Positions 37,005 through 46,284 of a stretch of DNA of 64,000 nucleotides are shown here, in pieces; positions within the stretch are counted from its first letter, which is position 1, and every line of letters begins with the position of its first letter. Position numbers and translations under genes: made by a program. The notes under the pieces were generated by a model, which was given only the letters and a program-made list of their open reading frames with translations, was not told the origin of the DNA and searched no databases. The DNA comes from Streptomyces violaceusniger (GTDB lineage Bacteria > Actinomycetota > Actinomycetes > Streptomycetales > Streptomycetaceae): the NCBI GenBank assembly GCA_005405945.1, contig BJHW01000001.1, forward strand, positions 8,928,001 through 8,992,000, given 5' to 3'.

Positions 37005-38061
37005 TCAGCCGGTCTCCGTCCTGCGCGCCCGGTACGCCATCCAGGCCGCCACCACCGCCCCCGAGACGTTGTGCCAGACGGAGAACACGGCGGCCGGCAG
37101 CGCGGCCAGCGGGCTGAAGTGGGCGGCGGCCAGGGAGGCGGCGAGCCCGGAGTTCTGCATCCCGACCTCGAAGGCCATGGCCCGGCTGGCGGGCGCGCCC
37201 AGCCGGGCCAGCTTCCCCGCCCCGTAGCCCAGCGCCAGGCCGAGCCCGTTGTGGAGCACCACGGCGAGCAGCACCAGCGCCGCCGCCGACTTGATGGCGT
37301 CCGCGCTGGCGGCCACCACGATCGCCACGATCACGCCGATGGTGACGGCCGACAGCCAGGGCAGCAGCCCCAGCGCCCGCTGGACGAACCGCCCGGCGAC
37401 CAGCCGTACGACCAGCCCCCGACCACCGGCAGCAGCACGGTCTTGAGGATGTCGGTGACCATCGACTCCGCGTCCACCGGCAGGAACTCCCCGGCCAGCA
37501 GCAGCGTCAGCGGCGGGGTGACCAGCGGCGCGAGCACCGTGGAGACGGTGGCGACCGACACCGACAGCGCCACATCGCCGCGCGCCAGGTACGTCACCAC
37601 ATTGGAGGCCGTTCCGCTCGGCGCGCAGCCGACCAGGATGACACCGGCCGCCAACTGCGGGGAGAGGCCGAGGGCGTGGGCGATCAGCCATCCAAGACCC
37701 GGCATGATCACATAGTGCGCGACCAGCCCGAGCGCCACCGCCCAGGGCCGCTTGGCCACACCGGAGAAGTCCCGGGGGTCATGGTCAGCCCCATGCAGAA
37801 CATGACCACGCCGAGCAGATAGGGCACATTCGGCGCCCAGCCGCTGAAGGTGCCGGGCGTGGCGAGGCCCGCCGCACCGGCGGCGAGCACGAGGAGGGGG
37901 AAGACGGTGACGGCCCGCCGGGCCGCCCGGTCGGTGGCGGCGGGCTCCGGTGACGGCGAGGGCGCCTGCCCTGCCGCCGTCGTCGAGGAGTTGGCCGCGG
38001 AGCTCTTCGATTCGGATCGCACCGCGTGATGGAACGCTTCCGGAGGCGCTTTCCGCAACAC
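37005..38061 (-). CDS. Bile acid:sodium symporter-family transporter (frame broken twice, about 37418 and 37776)
   Basis: About 350 residues read across three frames. Segments LLVLAAGAAGLATPG and MFCMGLTMTP lie in the first, LGLVAHYVIMPGLGWLIAHAL and LVGCAPSGTASNVVTYLARGD in the second, and LPWLSAVTIGVIVAIVVAAS onward in the third. Adding one base in the GGGGG at 37774-37778 and one in the CCCCC at 37416-37420 joins them with no lost residues. The family (SBF/BASS) uses sodium to import organic anions such as bile acids or pyruvate/pantoate. GTG at 38061 is the likely start; 38022 is possible. Confidence 0.8.
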
Positions 38062-38088
38062 CGTCTCGTTATGTGGTCACTACACCCA

Positions 38089-38680
38089 CTATGTGGAACC
38101 GAGCGGCGGCAGCGGCAGCGGAAGCCCCGGCAGACCGTCGATGCTGCTGGCGATGTGCTCCTTCTTGTGGAAGTAGCGGTCCAGCGATTCGTCGTCCTCC
38201 CGCTGGAAGCGGGAGGCGTGCAGCGGGCGGTCCTCGCGGTAGTCCAGATACGGGACCGCGTAGCCGCAGGTGTCCCGGATCAGCTCGGCCGTCACCACGA
38301 TGACCGCCCGCAGCCCGTGGGCGTCGACATCGATGTCCGGGAAGTGCTCGAGCAGCGCGGGGAAGCGCGGATCGTCACGGAACACCGGCTCGCCCCGGCC
38401 GTGGACGCGCACGATGTTCGGCGGGCCGGTGAAGGCGCACCACATCAGGGTGATCCTGCCGTTCTCCCGCAGATGGGCGATGGTCTCCGCGTTGCTCCCC
38501 GCGAAGTCCAGGTAGGCCACGGTCAGTTCGTCGAGTACGGCGAAGGAGCCGGTCAGCCCCTTCGGGGAGAGGTTCACCGTGCCGTCCCCGGCCAGCGGGG
38601 CGGTGGCGGTGAAGAAGATCTTCTGCTCTTCGATTGAAGGTCCGGAGTCTGCCGTCGATGCGTTCGTACACCTTTCCCAT
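38089..38680 (-). CDS. Pyridoxamine 5'-phosphate oxidase-family protein (frame broken by a 1-nt insertion at about 38634)
   Basis: About 196 residues. The N terminus MGKVYERIDGRLRTF reads in one frame and NLSPKGLTGSFAVLDELTVA onward in another. Removing one of the T bases at 38634-38635 restores RLRTFIEEQKIFFTATAPL. The split-barrel flavin/F420-binding fold of PNPOx-like proteins is indicated by VNLSPKG, YLDFAGSNAETIAHLREN and ITLMWCAFTGPP. Substrate unknown. ATG at 38680 chosen; 38689 possible. This is the only lesion of the set that is an added base. Confidence 0.8.
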
Positions 38681-38731
38681 GTGGCGCATTATCCCTACGG
38701 ATGGTCGCCGGGGCGATGGTTCCATGGGCGT

Positions 38732-39130
38732 ATGGCCACCAAGAGAGCCTCCGCGCGAGCGTCCGCCGCTGAGCCCCCGATCCGGATCCGCCGGGTGTAC
38801 GACGCCCCCGACCCGGACGACGGCACCCGCGTCCTGGTGGACCGGGTCTGGCCGCGCGGCCTCGCCAGGGCCGACGCCCAGCTGGACGAATGGGCCAAGG
38901 ACGCCGCCCCGTCCACCGAACTGCGCCGCTGGTACGGCCACGACCCGGACCTCTTCCCGGAATTCACCCGCCGCTACCGCGCCGAGCTCACCACCCCGGA
39001 GCGCCGCGAGGCCGTCGCCCACCTCATCGAGCTGACCGCCTCCGGCCCCCTGACCCTCCTCACGGCCGTGAAGGACCTCGACCACGGCCATGTCCAGGTC
39101 CTGGCGGAGGCGATCCGCGACCAGGAGTGA
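38732..39130 (+). CDS. DUF488 family protein
   Basis: 132 residues. It contains the DUF488 core IRRVYDAPDPDDGTRVLVDR, WPRGLARADAQLDEWAKD, WYGHDP and a C-terminal TLLTAVKDLDHGHVQVLAE. The family (YeaO-like) is small and uncharacterised. ATG at 38732 is in frame with the conserved start. It stands alone and diverges from the PNPOx-like gene. Confidence 0.85.
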   Translation: MATKRASARASAAEPPIRIRRVYDAPDPDDGTRVLVDRVWPRGLARADAQLDEWAKDAAPSTELRRWYGHDPDLFPEFTRRYRAELTTPERREAVAHLIELTASGPLTLLTAVKDLDHGHVQVLAEAIRDQE

Positions 39131-39142
39131 GCACCGCGAAGC

Positions 39143-39688
39143 TCAGCCGCTTGGTGTGTCGTCGTCACGGAAGCACCGGGAGGTGACGTCGACGGAGATC
39201 AACGGCTCATGGCCGTCCTGGCCCTTCATCCAGGTGACCTCGAGATGGGTGTGGGTCTTCGTGTGGACCGCCACGATCTCCAGATTTCGGTTCTTGCTGC
39301 TGTCCGGCCCGTGCCGCACCACCTTCCACCCCTTTTTCGGCAGTTGGTCCGCGAGGCGGTCCATCCCCTTACCGAGGGCGTTGTTGTCCACGCCGTACAG
39401 CGACCATGGATGGGCCACGACCCGGTAGCGCGGTGTGTCATCACCACCGGTGTCGCAGAAGTTGGTCATGGGCCCGGGTTCGGTCACCTGGCCTTTGACC
39501 CGCAGCATCTCCAGGACCCTGCTGGACAGCGAGCCGACTTCATCCTCGACCTCCTGCTTGTCCCGCACCGCGGGCTCGTAGCCGAGTTTGTTCTCGTCAC
39601 TGTCCACGGAGGAACATCCCACCATCGGTAGCAGGGCACATGGCAACACCAGAGCCATCCGGATACGACGTCGGCCGATGCGCGTCAC
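39143..39688 (-). CDS. Putative lipoprotein, last gene of the WXG100-like/DUF1023 cassette
   Basis: 181 residues. A lipoprotein signal ALVLPCALLPMVGC puts the cysteine near residue 25. The rest is hydrophilic with no family I recognise; it has cysteines at NFCDTGG and RCFRDDD. GTG at 39688 overlaps the stop of the DUF1023 gene (GTGA), so the two are translated together. It may hold or neutralise the secreted hydrolase at the membrane, which is inference from position only. Confidence 0.75.
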   Translation of the reverse strand: MTRIGRRRIRMALVLPCALLPMVGCSSVDSDENKLGYEPAVRDKQEVEDEVGSLSSRVLEMLRVKGQVTEPGPMTNFCDTGGDDTPRYRVVAHPWSLYGVDNNALGKGMDRLADQLPKKGWKVVRHGPDSSKNRNLEIVAVHTKTHTHLEVTWMKGQDGHEPLISVDVTSRCFRDDDTPSG

Positions 39689-41562
39689 CAATGAGCTTCC
39701 CTGTCCAGTTTGACATCGTCGTATCTCCCGACAATGACCTTGGCTTGGTTTTCCAGACTGACGGACGGTCTGTCGTTCTCCTCGGCCCAGAAACCGCCGT
39801 GGCTGGGGGAGTCGCTTTCCATGAGATTCGCACCGAATGCCGGGTCCGTGGGAATTACTCTGTTATCGCCGAGACCGGCGAGCCGTCCCCCTTCCCTGAC
39901 CCATTTGTCGTCGCCACCGCCGGCCATGGCCCATACGTGCTTTGGATTGAGGCCGAGATCCGCGGCCCGGTCCACCTGCATTCCGGGACTGCCCACGGCG
40001 ATGATGTCATCGGCGACGCGATAATCGCTCGGGTATTTGGTGGTGTCGCCGATGACCGTACTGCCGTAGCTGTGGCCGATGAGGGTCGTGTGCGCGGTGT
40101 CCCCGGTGGCCGATCGATGGGCTGCCTCCGCGCCGTCCAGGAAATGCCGGAGCGTGGGCGCGGCCTTGCTCGCATATGAGTCATGCCGCGCCTCGGGGTC
40201 GATGTGTCCGGAGTCGCCGGGCTTCGCCGAGAGCGGTGCGTCGTAGTCGAACCAGGTGATGGTCGACGTGGATTCGCCAGGGGCCAGCTTGTTGCTCTGC
40301 CGCCACAGGCGATCGCTCTTGTCGATTTCGTCGTCGATATTCCCCAGCACCGTTTTGGTGCCGGGAACGAACACCGCGGTGTGGTCGGCGGTGTCCGGGT
40401 TGCCGTTGGCGATGATGACCCTTCCATCCTTGTTCGCGAAGGGATCAAAGCCGAGCAGATACGCTTTCGGCAGGTCGCCGGTTCCCGTCTGCTCAAAGCG
40501 CCGCTGAATGATGTCCATACCGGATATCGCGTTGTCCAGCTTTTTCTTCCGGTCGTTCCACTGGGTCCACTCCACCGTATCCACTTTCCCCACCGGAGAC
40601 CCGGTCTCGGGGTCGTAGAGCACCTTGGTCTTCGTGGGCTCCTGCGCCAACAGACGTGTACGTTCTTCCGTGACCCGGGCGCGGGACTCCGCGAGGACGG
40701 TACGGTTCGCCTCGTCGCGGACCTCGGCGGGGAGCCCGTCCAGGTCACCCACACTGGCGGGGTGCAAAGAGAGATACGCGTCCTGTTCTTCCGGTGAGAG
40801 GCCCCGCCACCAGGCGGCGTTCGCTATCGGATCACCGTGTTGAGGAGGGGGCTTGATGTCGTCCAGATAGCTCTTGGCGGCCTTGCGGACACCGCCGGTG
40901 TCCTTTTCGACGTCGATCCAGTCCTTGGCCGAGACGGTCAAGTCGTCATCCGCTGTGAGCCGCCGCAGCTTCGGGGCCCACAGCTCGTCGGCCTCGGTGG
41001 CTTCTTTGACCGCCTCCGCTATCCGGTTGGCGTACTCGATGGCCCTGCCGAAGTAGGGGTTGGGGTGTTGTGCTGCCGCCTGCCGGTCCAGGGCGTCGGC
41101 GAGGGACGACGGGTCGACGGGGTCGAGTGGACTGCCGCCCCGGTCGCCCCCGGCGCTGCCCGTCACTTTCCCACCCTCCGGCACCTTGCCGTCGACCTTC
41201 TCACCGCCCGCCGGGTAGCTGACCGAGCCGTCTGCGTTCACCGTCATCTTGTCGGCACGGGCGTCCTCGACGGCGGCCTCGAGCTTCTTCTTGGCGGCCT
41301 CCATCTCGGAGAACAGCGCGGTGAGGGCCGTGGTGAGCAGGCCGCACTCCACCTGGACGTAGTGGAAGTTCTGCCACAGCTCCCGTAACTGTTTGAGGGC
41401 CGCACTCGCAGCCTCGCCCTCAAGATCGGCCTGCATTCTGCCCGCGATCCGTTGTTCCAGGATGTCCTTGGCCCCGCTGACCAGATCCCTGGTGGCGCGG
41501 TACCCGGCCGCCGCATCCTCGAACTCGGAGGGCTGGAGAGCCTTCAGCGCCGCGTAGTCCAT
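39685..41562 (-). CDS. DUF1023 alpha/beta-hydrolase protein with WXG-like N-terminal helices
   Basis: 625 residues. The N-terminal 110 are helical (RATRDLVSGAKDILEQRI, LRELWQNFHYVQVE) and look like a helical secretion/partner domain. The C-terminal part is an alpha/beta hydrolase of the DUF1023 type with nucleophile motif LIGHSYGSTV, an aspartate in SPGMQVDRAADLG and a histidine in DSPSHGGFW. ATG at 41562. It follows a WXG100-like gene by 9 bp, and is coupled to the lipoprotein gene. Secretion by a type VII system is plausible; no EssC gene is in the window. Confidence 0.82.
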   Translation of the reverse strand: MDYAALKALQPSEFEDAAAGYRATRDLVSGAKDILEQRIAGRMQADLEGEAASAALKQLRELWQNFHYVQVECGLLTTALTALFSEMEAAKKKLEAAVEDARADKMTVNADGSVSYPAGGEKVDGKVPEGGKVTGSAGGDRGGSPLDPVDPSSLADALDRQAAAQHPNPYFGRAIEYANRIAEAVKEATEADELWAPKLRRLTADDDLTVSAKDWIDVEKDTGGVRKAAKSYLDDIKPPPQHGDPIANAAWWRGLSPEEQDAYLSLHPASVGDLDGLPAEVRDEANRTVLAESRARVTEERTRLLAQEPTKTKVLYDPETGSPVGKVDTVEWTQWNDRKKKLDNAISGMDIIQRRFEQTGTGDLPKAYLLGFDPFANKDGRVIIANGNPDTADHTAVFVPGTKTVLGNIDDEIDKSDRLWRQSNKLAPGESTSTITWFDYDAPLSAKPGDSGHIDPEARHDSYASKAAPTLRHFLDGAEAAHRSATGDTAHTTLIGHSYGSTVIGDTTKYPSDYRVADDIIAVGSPGMQVDRAADLGLNPKHVWAMAGGGDDKWVREGGRLAGLGDNRVIPTDPAFGANLMESDSPSHGGFWAEENDRPSVSLENQAKVIVGRYDDVKLDREAHW

Positions 41563-41571
41563 CGGTTCGGA

Positions 41572-42060
41572 TCACCGGCCCCGGCTCTGGCCACCCACCT
41601 GGGGGGTGTCCTTGTAGCGCTTCTCCAGTTCGTCGAACGCTCCCTCGACGGCCTTGTCGTTCTTGTAGTGGTCCTCGCCCGCCTTCTCCAGCCGTCCCTT
41701 GATCGCGTCGCACCTACTGGACACATCGTCCAGGTATCGCTTCCAGGACGTGTAGACCTCCCGCTGAGCGGCGATGCACTGCGAGCCCGGAGCGGCGGTA
41801 GGGCCCATCACGGGGATCACCGCCAGCGGGTCGAAGCCCCCCGGGCTCTTCTGCGCCCGCTCCAGCTCCGTCAGCGCGGTCTTGACGATTTCCTTGAGCG
41901 TTCCGACTCCGCTCGCCGCCGCGGTCCATGCCTTCTTGTCGGACCGGAGACCACCCGAGTCACCGCCGTTGCCCCAGCCGTCGGCGCTCGCGAGTCTCGT
42001 GCTCACGTCCGTGGAGGCACCTGCTTTGAGGCGCGCCCACTCCTGCTCAAAGGTCGTCAC
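41572..42060 (-). CDS. WXG100-like/type VII partner protein
   Basis: 162 residues, almost all helical and hydrophilic, with no signal peptide. It has WARLKAGASTDVSTRLAS and DKKAWTAAASGVGTLKEIV near the start and RYLDDVSSRCDAIKGRLEK later, a pattern of WXG100-like helical hairpins. The match to any named family is weak. GTG at 42060 has GGGGGAAAGG upstream. It begins the three-gene cassette with the DUF1023 hydrolase and the lipoprotein. Confidence 0.65.
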   Translation of the reverse strand: MTTFEQEWARLKAGASTDVSTRLASADGWGNGGDSGGLRSDKKAWTAAASGVGTLKEIVKTALTELERAQKSPGGFDPLAVIPVMGPTAAPGSQCIAAQREVYTSWKRYLDDVSSRCDAIKGRLEKAGEDHYKNDKAVEGAFDELEKRYKDTPQVGGQSRGR

Positions 42061-42176
42061 GACCTTTCCCCCCGGGTCTGTGATGGAGAAACCACAGGGA
42101 GTCTACGGAGGGGAGGGGGCGGGCACCTGAGTATTCCTACTCACCGTGTCAGTGGTGCTCAGATCGGACACCGGCT

Positions 42177-42968
42177 TCATACACACAGCCCCGCCGAATA
42201 GCGGGCGAAGCCGCTGGTGTGCCAGGTGGAGCCGTCCGCGGTGATGAGATAAGCCTCGGCGTCGGGGAGCCGTCCCAGCCAGGGGCGGGCGCGTTCGGCG
42301 CCCATGGCGCAGGCCGCGGTGGCCACGGCATCCGCGTCGGCCAGGCTGGTGGCGATCACGGTGACCGAGGCCAGGCCCTGCGCCGGGGGGCGGCCGGTGT
42401 GGGGGTCCAGGATGTGGCAGCCCCGCTCGGCCGGGCCCGAGGTGGCCACGGCCAGCTCGCCGTGGGCCTCCACGATCGCCGCCAGCTCGCCCCGGCGCAG
42501 CGGATCGGCGATGCCCACCCGCCAGGGGCCGCCGTGCACCTGGACGTCGCCGCCGCCGTTCACACACACCGACCCGGCGCCCGAGGAGACCAGCATCCGG
42601 GCGGCGCGCTCCACCGCCCAGCCCTTGACCAGGCCTGTCGGGTCGAGGCGGCCACCGGCGTAGCGTGCGGTGAACCAGCCGCCGCTGCGGTGCTCGGCGT
42701 CCTCGCACATCCGCAGCACGTCGCGGACCTCGGGGGCACAGCGCGACAGCGTCAGCTCACCGCGCCCCAGCCGGCTGATCTGGCTGTCCCGGCGGTAGGT
42801 GGAGAACAGCTCGTCCACCCGGTGCAGCCCCACCACGGCCCCGTCCAGCGCGGCCTGCACCCGGGGCCGGTCGGCGGGCGCGACCTCGCGGACGTCGAAG
42901 GAGAAGACCGTGCCCATGACGTGCTCGACATGGCGCAGCGGCTCGGGTTCGTCCATTCCGTACATCAC
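42177..42968 (-). CDS. apbE: FAD:protein FMN transferase
   Basis: 263 residues, ApbE family. It moves FMN from FAD onto a Ser/Thr of a target protein. Motifs: VMGTVFSFDVREV, LVKGWAVERAARML, VCVNGGGDVQVHGG, ATSGPAERGCHILDPHTGR and VIATSLADADAVATAACAMG. The start GTG at 42968 overlaps the stop of the FMN-binding protein gene (GTGA), tying enzyme and substrate together. No signal peptide is seen, though family members often act outside the membrane. Confidence 0.9.
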   Translation of the reverse strand: MMYGMDEPEPLRHVEHVMGTVFSFDVREVAPADRPRVQAALDGAVVGLHRVDELFSTYRRDSQISRLGRGELTLSRCAPEVRDVLRMCEDAEHRSGGWFTARYAGGRLDPTGLVKGWAVERAARMLVSSGAGSVCVNGGGDVQVHGGPWRVGIADPLRRGELAAIVEAHGELAVATSGPAERGCHILDPHTGRPPAQGLASVTVIATSLADADAVATAACAMGAERARPWLGRLPDAEAYLITADGSTWHTSGFARYSAGLCV

Positions 42969-43441
42969 TTGGCACCCGCCTTGTCGAGCGCGCTCTGCAG
43001 GGACTTGGCGTAGCCCTCGCTGGTGTAGGTGGCCCCGGAGACCGTGTCCACCTTCGCCGCGGCCACCGCCTGCTGGTTGAGCTTGGGGATGGAGTCCTTG
43101 GCGATCTGCTCGCTGCGCGGCCCGGAGTCCGGCGTCTTGACCGCCTGCGCGCCGGTGATCTTCCCACCGTCGACGGTCAGGCTCACCTGGACCGGGCCGT
43201 ACTGCGTCTGCACGGCGTCGCCGGTGACCGTACGGGCGCCGCCCGCACCCGCCCCGGCCCCCGCGCCCGCTCCGCCCGGCGGTGCCGTGGCCGCGACCGG
43301 GGGCGCCTGCCCCGGCTGGTTCTCGGCGACGGCCTGGCCGCCGCCCGAACCGGGCTGCTTCAGCGCGAGCAGCAGCACCACACCGGAGACGGTGGCGGCC
43401 GTGCCCACGACGATGCGGCGCAGCGGATGCTTCCTCTTCAT
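42965..43441 (-). CDS. FMN-binding domain protein, likely flavinylated and membrane-anchored
   Basis: 158 residues. An N-terminal helix (VVGTAATVSGVVLLLAL) anchors it, followed by an A/G/P-rich linker and an FMN-binding domain at about 75-155. The flavinylation motif Dxx(S/T)GAT is present as D132-TV-S135-GAT, so ApbE would attach FMN to Ser135. Its neighbours are the transferase and a ferric reductase-type oxidoreductase, consistent with carrying electrons across or outside the membrane. Confidence 0.88.
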   Translation of the reverse strand: MKRKHPLRRIVVGTAATVSGVVLLLALKQPGSGGGQAVAENQPGQAPPVAATAPPGGAGAGAGAGAGGARTVTGDAVQTQYGPVQVSLTVDGGKITGAQAVKTPDSGPRSEQIAKDSIPKLNQQAVAAAKVDTVSGATYTSEGYAKSLQSALDKAGAK

Positions 43442-43450
43442 GGCTTCACC

Positions 43451-43510
43451 TCGGTCACAGCTCGAACGACTGGGTCACGGCTCGAAGGTCTCGGTCACAG
43501 CTCGAAGGAT
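43451..43510 (-). repeat. Three 20-bp tandem units at the 3' end of the ferric reductase gene
   Basis: Units at 43451-43470, 43471-43490 and 43491-43510 read T(C/G)GGTCAC(A/G)GCTCGAAxxx. The last encodes the C terminus SFEL and its TGA; the other two lie downstream. Confidence 0.9.
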
Positions 43511-44865
43511 TCGTGGTGGATCCGGCGATCCGGAACCCCCGCCTCACGCAGCGCCCCGTACGCGTGCTCGGCCAGGCCCGGTGGGCCGCACAGATAGACG
43601 TCGTGGTCCTCGATGTCGGGGAGCAGATGGCGCAGCCGCTCGGCGGTGATCTCCGGCCGGGCGCCGTCCGGGCCGTTCACCGCGTACAGCAGCCGGGCCC
43701 CGCGCTCGGTCGCGATCTGCTTCAGCTCGTTCCACAGCGCCAGGTCCTCGAGGCTGCGGGCCCGGTAGAGCAGGGTGAGGTCGCTGCCCTTGCCCGGCAG
43801 CGTCTCGAACAGCGCGCGGATCGGGGTGATCCCGGCCCCGCCCGCGATCATCAGCACCTTGCCGCGGCTGCGCCGCGCCGCGGTCATCGCCCCGTACGGC
43901 CCCTCCGCCCACACCCGCGTCCCCGGCTCCAGCGAGGCCAGCCCCGTGCTGTGGCCGCCCACCGCCTTCACCGTGATCCGCAGCAGCTCCGGCCGGGGCG
44001 GCGCGGAGAGCGAGTACGGATGGGAGCCCCAGCGCATCCCCGGGGCCAGGAACCGCCATCGGAAGAACTGCCCGGCCTGCGCCCCGAGCCGATGCAGCTT
44101 GCGCCCCTTGATCAGCACCGACACCACCCCGGGCGCCTCTGGTACGACGGCCTCCACCCGCATCCGGTGCCGCAGGTTCAGCCGCAGCGGCACCAGCAGC
44201 CGGTACCAGACGACCAGCGCGGTCACCGCGCCGTACAGCGCGTACCAGGCGGTCTCCGCGGTCTTGTTCCCGACGAACTCCGCGCCGGTCGCGAGCTGGT
44301 GCCAGAAGGTCAGGAAGACCGCCAGATAGGTGAACAGATGCAGGTAGTACCACACTTCGTACGGCATCCGGCGGCGCACCATCCCCGCCGAGATCAGCCC
44401 GATCACCACCAGCATCGCGGTGCCGACCACCGCCTTGATCATGTCCGGGTAGTCCATGACCACGGTGACCGACTGGTCGACGAAGCCGGTGCCGGCCTGC
44501 TCCGCGTAGCCCGCGATGATCAGCCCCACATGCGCCACGATCAGACACAGCGCGTACCGCCCGCTCAGCGCGTGCCACCGCGAGACCCGGTCCGACCCCA
44601 CCCGCCGCTCCAGCGCCGGAACGCGCGCCATCTGGAGGACGACGAGGGCGAGGACATAGCCGCCGAGCAGCCCGCTGAGCCGCCCGGCGTGGGTCAGCCA
44701 CTGCGCGGTGCCCTCGACGTTCGGAGTGTTCTGCCACCACAGCGACAGCACCGCCGCCGCGCCTGCCAAGGCGAGCAGGATCAGCGGCACGGCGGGCGAA
44801 CGGCGAGGCTGGATGCGGCGCATGGCCTGCCGCCGTCCGGCCCGGCTGTTCAGTAGCGTCGTCAC
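43495..44865 (-). CDS. Ferric reductase-like transmembrane ferredoxin/flavin oxidoreductase
   Basis: 456 residues. Six helices (about 25-235) form a ferric-reductase-type haem domain, with histidines in SRWHALSGRY, LIVAHVGLII, YLHLFTYL and FWHQLATG. The soluble C-terminal part is an FNR-type FAD/NAD(P)H domain: GSHPYSLSAPP, MIAGGAGITPIRALFE and YLCGPPGLAEHA. It could pass electrons from NAD(P)H across the membrane to the FMN protein encoded next to it. The start at 44865 (MTTLLNSRAGRRQAM) is the upstream-most reasonable one. Confidence 0.9.
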   Translation of the reverse strand: MTTLLNSRAGRRQAMRRIQPRRSPAVPLILLALAGAAAVLSLWWQNTPNVEGTAQWLTHAGRLSGLLGGYVLALVVLQMARVPALERRVGSDRVSRWHALSGRYALCLIVAHVGLIIAGYAEQAGTGFVDQSVTVVMDYPDMIKAVVGTAMLVVIGLISAGMVRRRMPYEVWYYLHLFTYLAVFLTFWHQLATGAEFVGNKTAETAWYALYGAVTALVVWYRLLVPLRLNLRHRMRVEAVVPEAPGVVSVLIKGRKLHRLGAQAGQFFRWRFLAPGMRWGSHPYSLSAPPRPELLRITVKAVGGHSTGLASLEPGTRVWAEGPYGAMTAARRSRGKVLMIAGGAGITPIRALFETLPGKGSDLTLLYRARSLEDLALWNELKQIATERGARLLYAVNGPDGARPEITAERLRHLLPDIEDHDVYLCGPPGLAEHAYGALREAGVPDRRIHHESFEL

Positions 44866-44998
44866 GGCCTGTCCCCTTCCCTTGGGCTCCGGCGCAAGGG
44901 AATACGGCCGCGAGCGCGGGATGACTCAAAGGCCGTGCGAATTCACAGGTTTCGGCCCGGCGCTCACAGGTCCGGCTCAGGATTCACAGGTTGGGGCG

Positions 44999-45858
44999 TC
45001 ACCGGCGGTGGCGCACGGGCAGCAGCAGATCGCTCACCAGCGGCAGGTGGTCGGACGCCTCCGGGTCCGCCGTGAACACCTGGGCGGTGAGCGGGCGCAG
45101 GTCGCGGGAGGGGAGGAGGAAGTCGATACGGGCGTGCGGGTTGACGGAGTCGTAGGTGAAGCCGTCGCCGGTGCCGGCCTGGGGCCACACATCGCCGAGC
45201 GCGTCGGTCAGGATCCGGATCTCCGGGGTCTCGGACGTGGCGTTCAGGTCGCCGACCAGGACGGTGTGCTCGGGGAGGAGCCGAGGAGTTCGACGATCCG
45301 GGCGGACTGGCGCTCGCGCTCCCGGTTGTCGTTGTGCTGGAGATGCGTCACCGCGAAGTCGACGCAGGTGCCGCGCACGCCCAGCGTGGCCCGGAGCAGA
45401 CCGCGCTGCTCATGGCCGGGGACGAGCGGCAGATGGGTGTTGGTCCAGGACCGGATCGGCCAGCGGGAGAGCACCGCGGTGCCGTACTGGCGGCGCGGCC
45501 GGCCGGGCTCCTCCGGGTCCAGGTCGAGGTTGGCGCCGAAGGCGTGATGCAGCCCCAGCCGCTCGCCCAGCCAGGCGGGCTGGTCGACGAAGCCGCTGCG
45601 CCTCCAGAACCGGTCGACCTCCTGAAGGCCGACGACGTCCACCCGCATGGCCTGGATCACCCGGGCGACGCGGTCCAGGTCCAGCACGTCGGCGGGGCTC
45701 GCGCCGTGGTGGATGTTGAACGTGGCCACGCGCAGCGGCCGCGGGCCGGTGGCGGCGGCCGCCACCCCGGACGTCCCGGCGGCGGCGGTGGCGCCGAGGC
45801 CGACCGCCGTGGCGGCGAGGAACCGGCGGCGGCTGGGGGCAGGGTTCAGGTGATTCAT
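44999..45858 (-). CDS. Tat-exported endonuclease/exonuclease/phosphatase-family protein (frame broken by a 1-nt gap at about 45274)
   Basis: About 286 residues. The N terminus SRRRFLAATAVGLGATAAA is a twin-arginine signal. The EEP fold shows VATFNIHHGAS, VDVVGLQEVDRFW, THLQHNDNRERERQSARIV and, in the other frame, the C-terminal ARIDFLLPSRDL and SDHLPLVSDLLL. One base added to the GGGG at 45272-45275 gives SSPEHTVLVGDLNATSETPE and brings them together. Substrate could be a phosphoester lipid or nucleic acid outside the cell. ATG at 45858. Confidence 0.85.
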
Positions 45859-45971
45859 GGCGGTCAGCGTGCGTTCCGGTTCCGAACGCCTTCCCACGGC
45901 GCCGTGAACGGCCTTGGGCGGGTGGTAGTCGTCTCGGCCGGAGCGGTCCGCCGTCCGTGCCTCCACGGATG

Positions 45972-46205
45972 TCACCGATGGTGGAACTTGATCGGGTAGG
46001 ACACCGTTGAGCGTGGTTTGGGCCGCTTCTTGGCGTCCTTCCCGGCGTTCTTCTTCCCGTCGTCCCTCTCGAAGTGGACGGGATACCGGGCCGTCTGATG
46101 GGGATTCGGCGACTTGTCGTCGCGGGTGTTGCCGTCACCGTGGTTGTTGATCCACAGGACCCCGACCACGAACGCGCCGAGCACCATCATCTGCTTCTTC
46201 TGCAC
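45972..46205 (-). CDS. Small membrane protein of unknown function
   Basis: 77 residues. One hydrophobic helix near the start (MMVLGAFVVGVLWI) and a basic C-terminal tail with two similar motifs, ARYPVHFERDD and VSYPIKFHHR. GTG at 46205 was chosen because GGGGGAG lies about eight bases upstream; ATG at 46253 has no good site. No family recognised. Confidence 0.55.
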   Translation of the reverse strand: MQKKQMMVLGAFVVGVLWINNHGDGNTRDDKSPNPHQTARYPVHFERDDGKKNAGKDAKKRPKPRSTVSYPIKFHHR

Positions 46206-46284
46206 CGGCCCCGACTCCCCCTCGGTCCGCAGCTGCGCTCCCCGCCCCGCCATGGTCTCAGCCCGGCGGCCGAATGGGCAGGTG

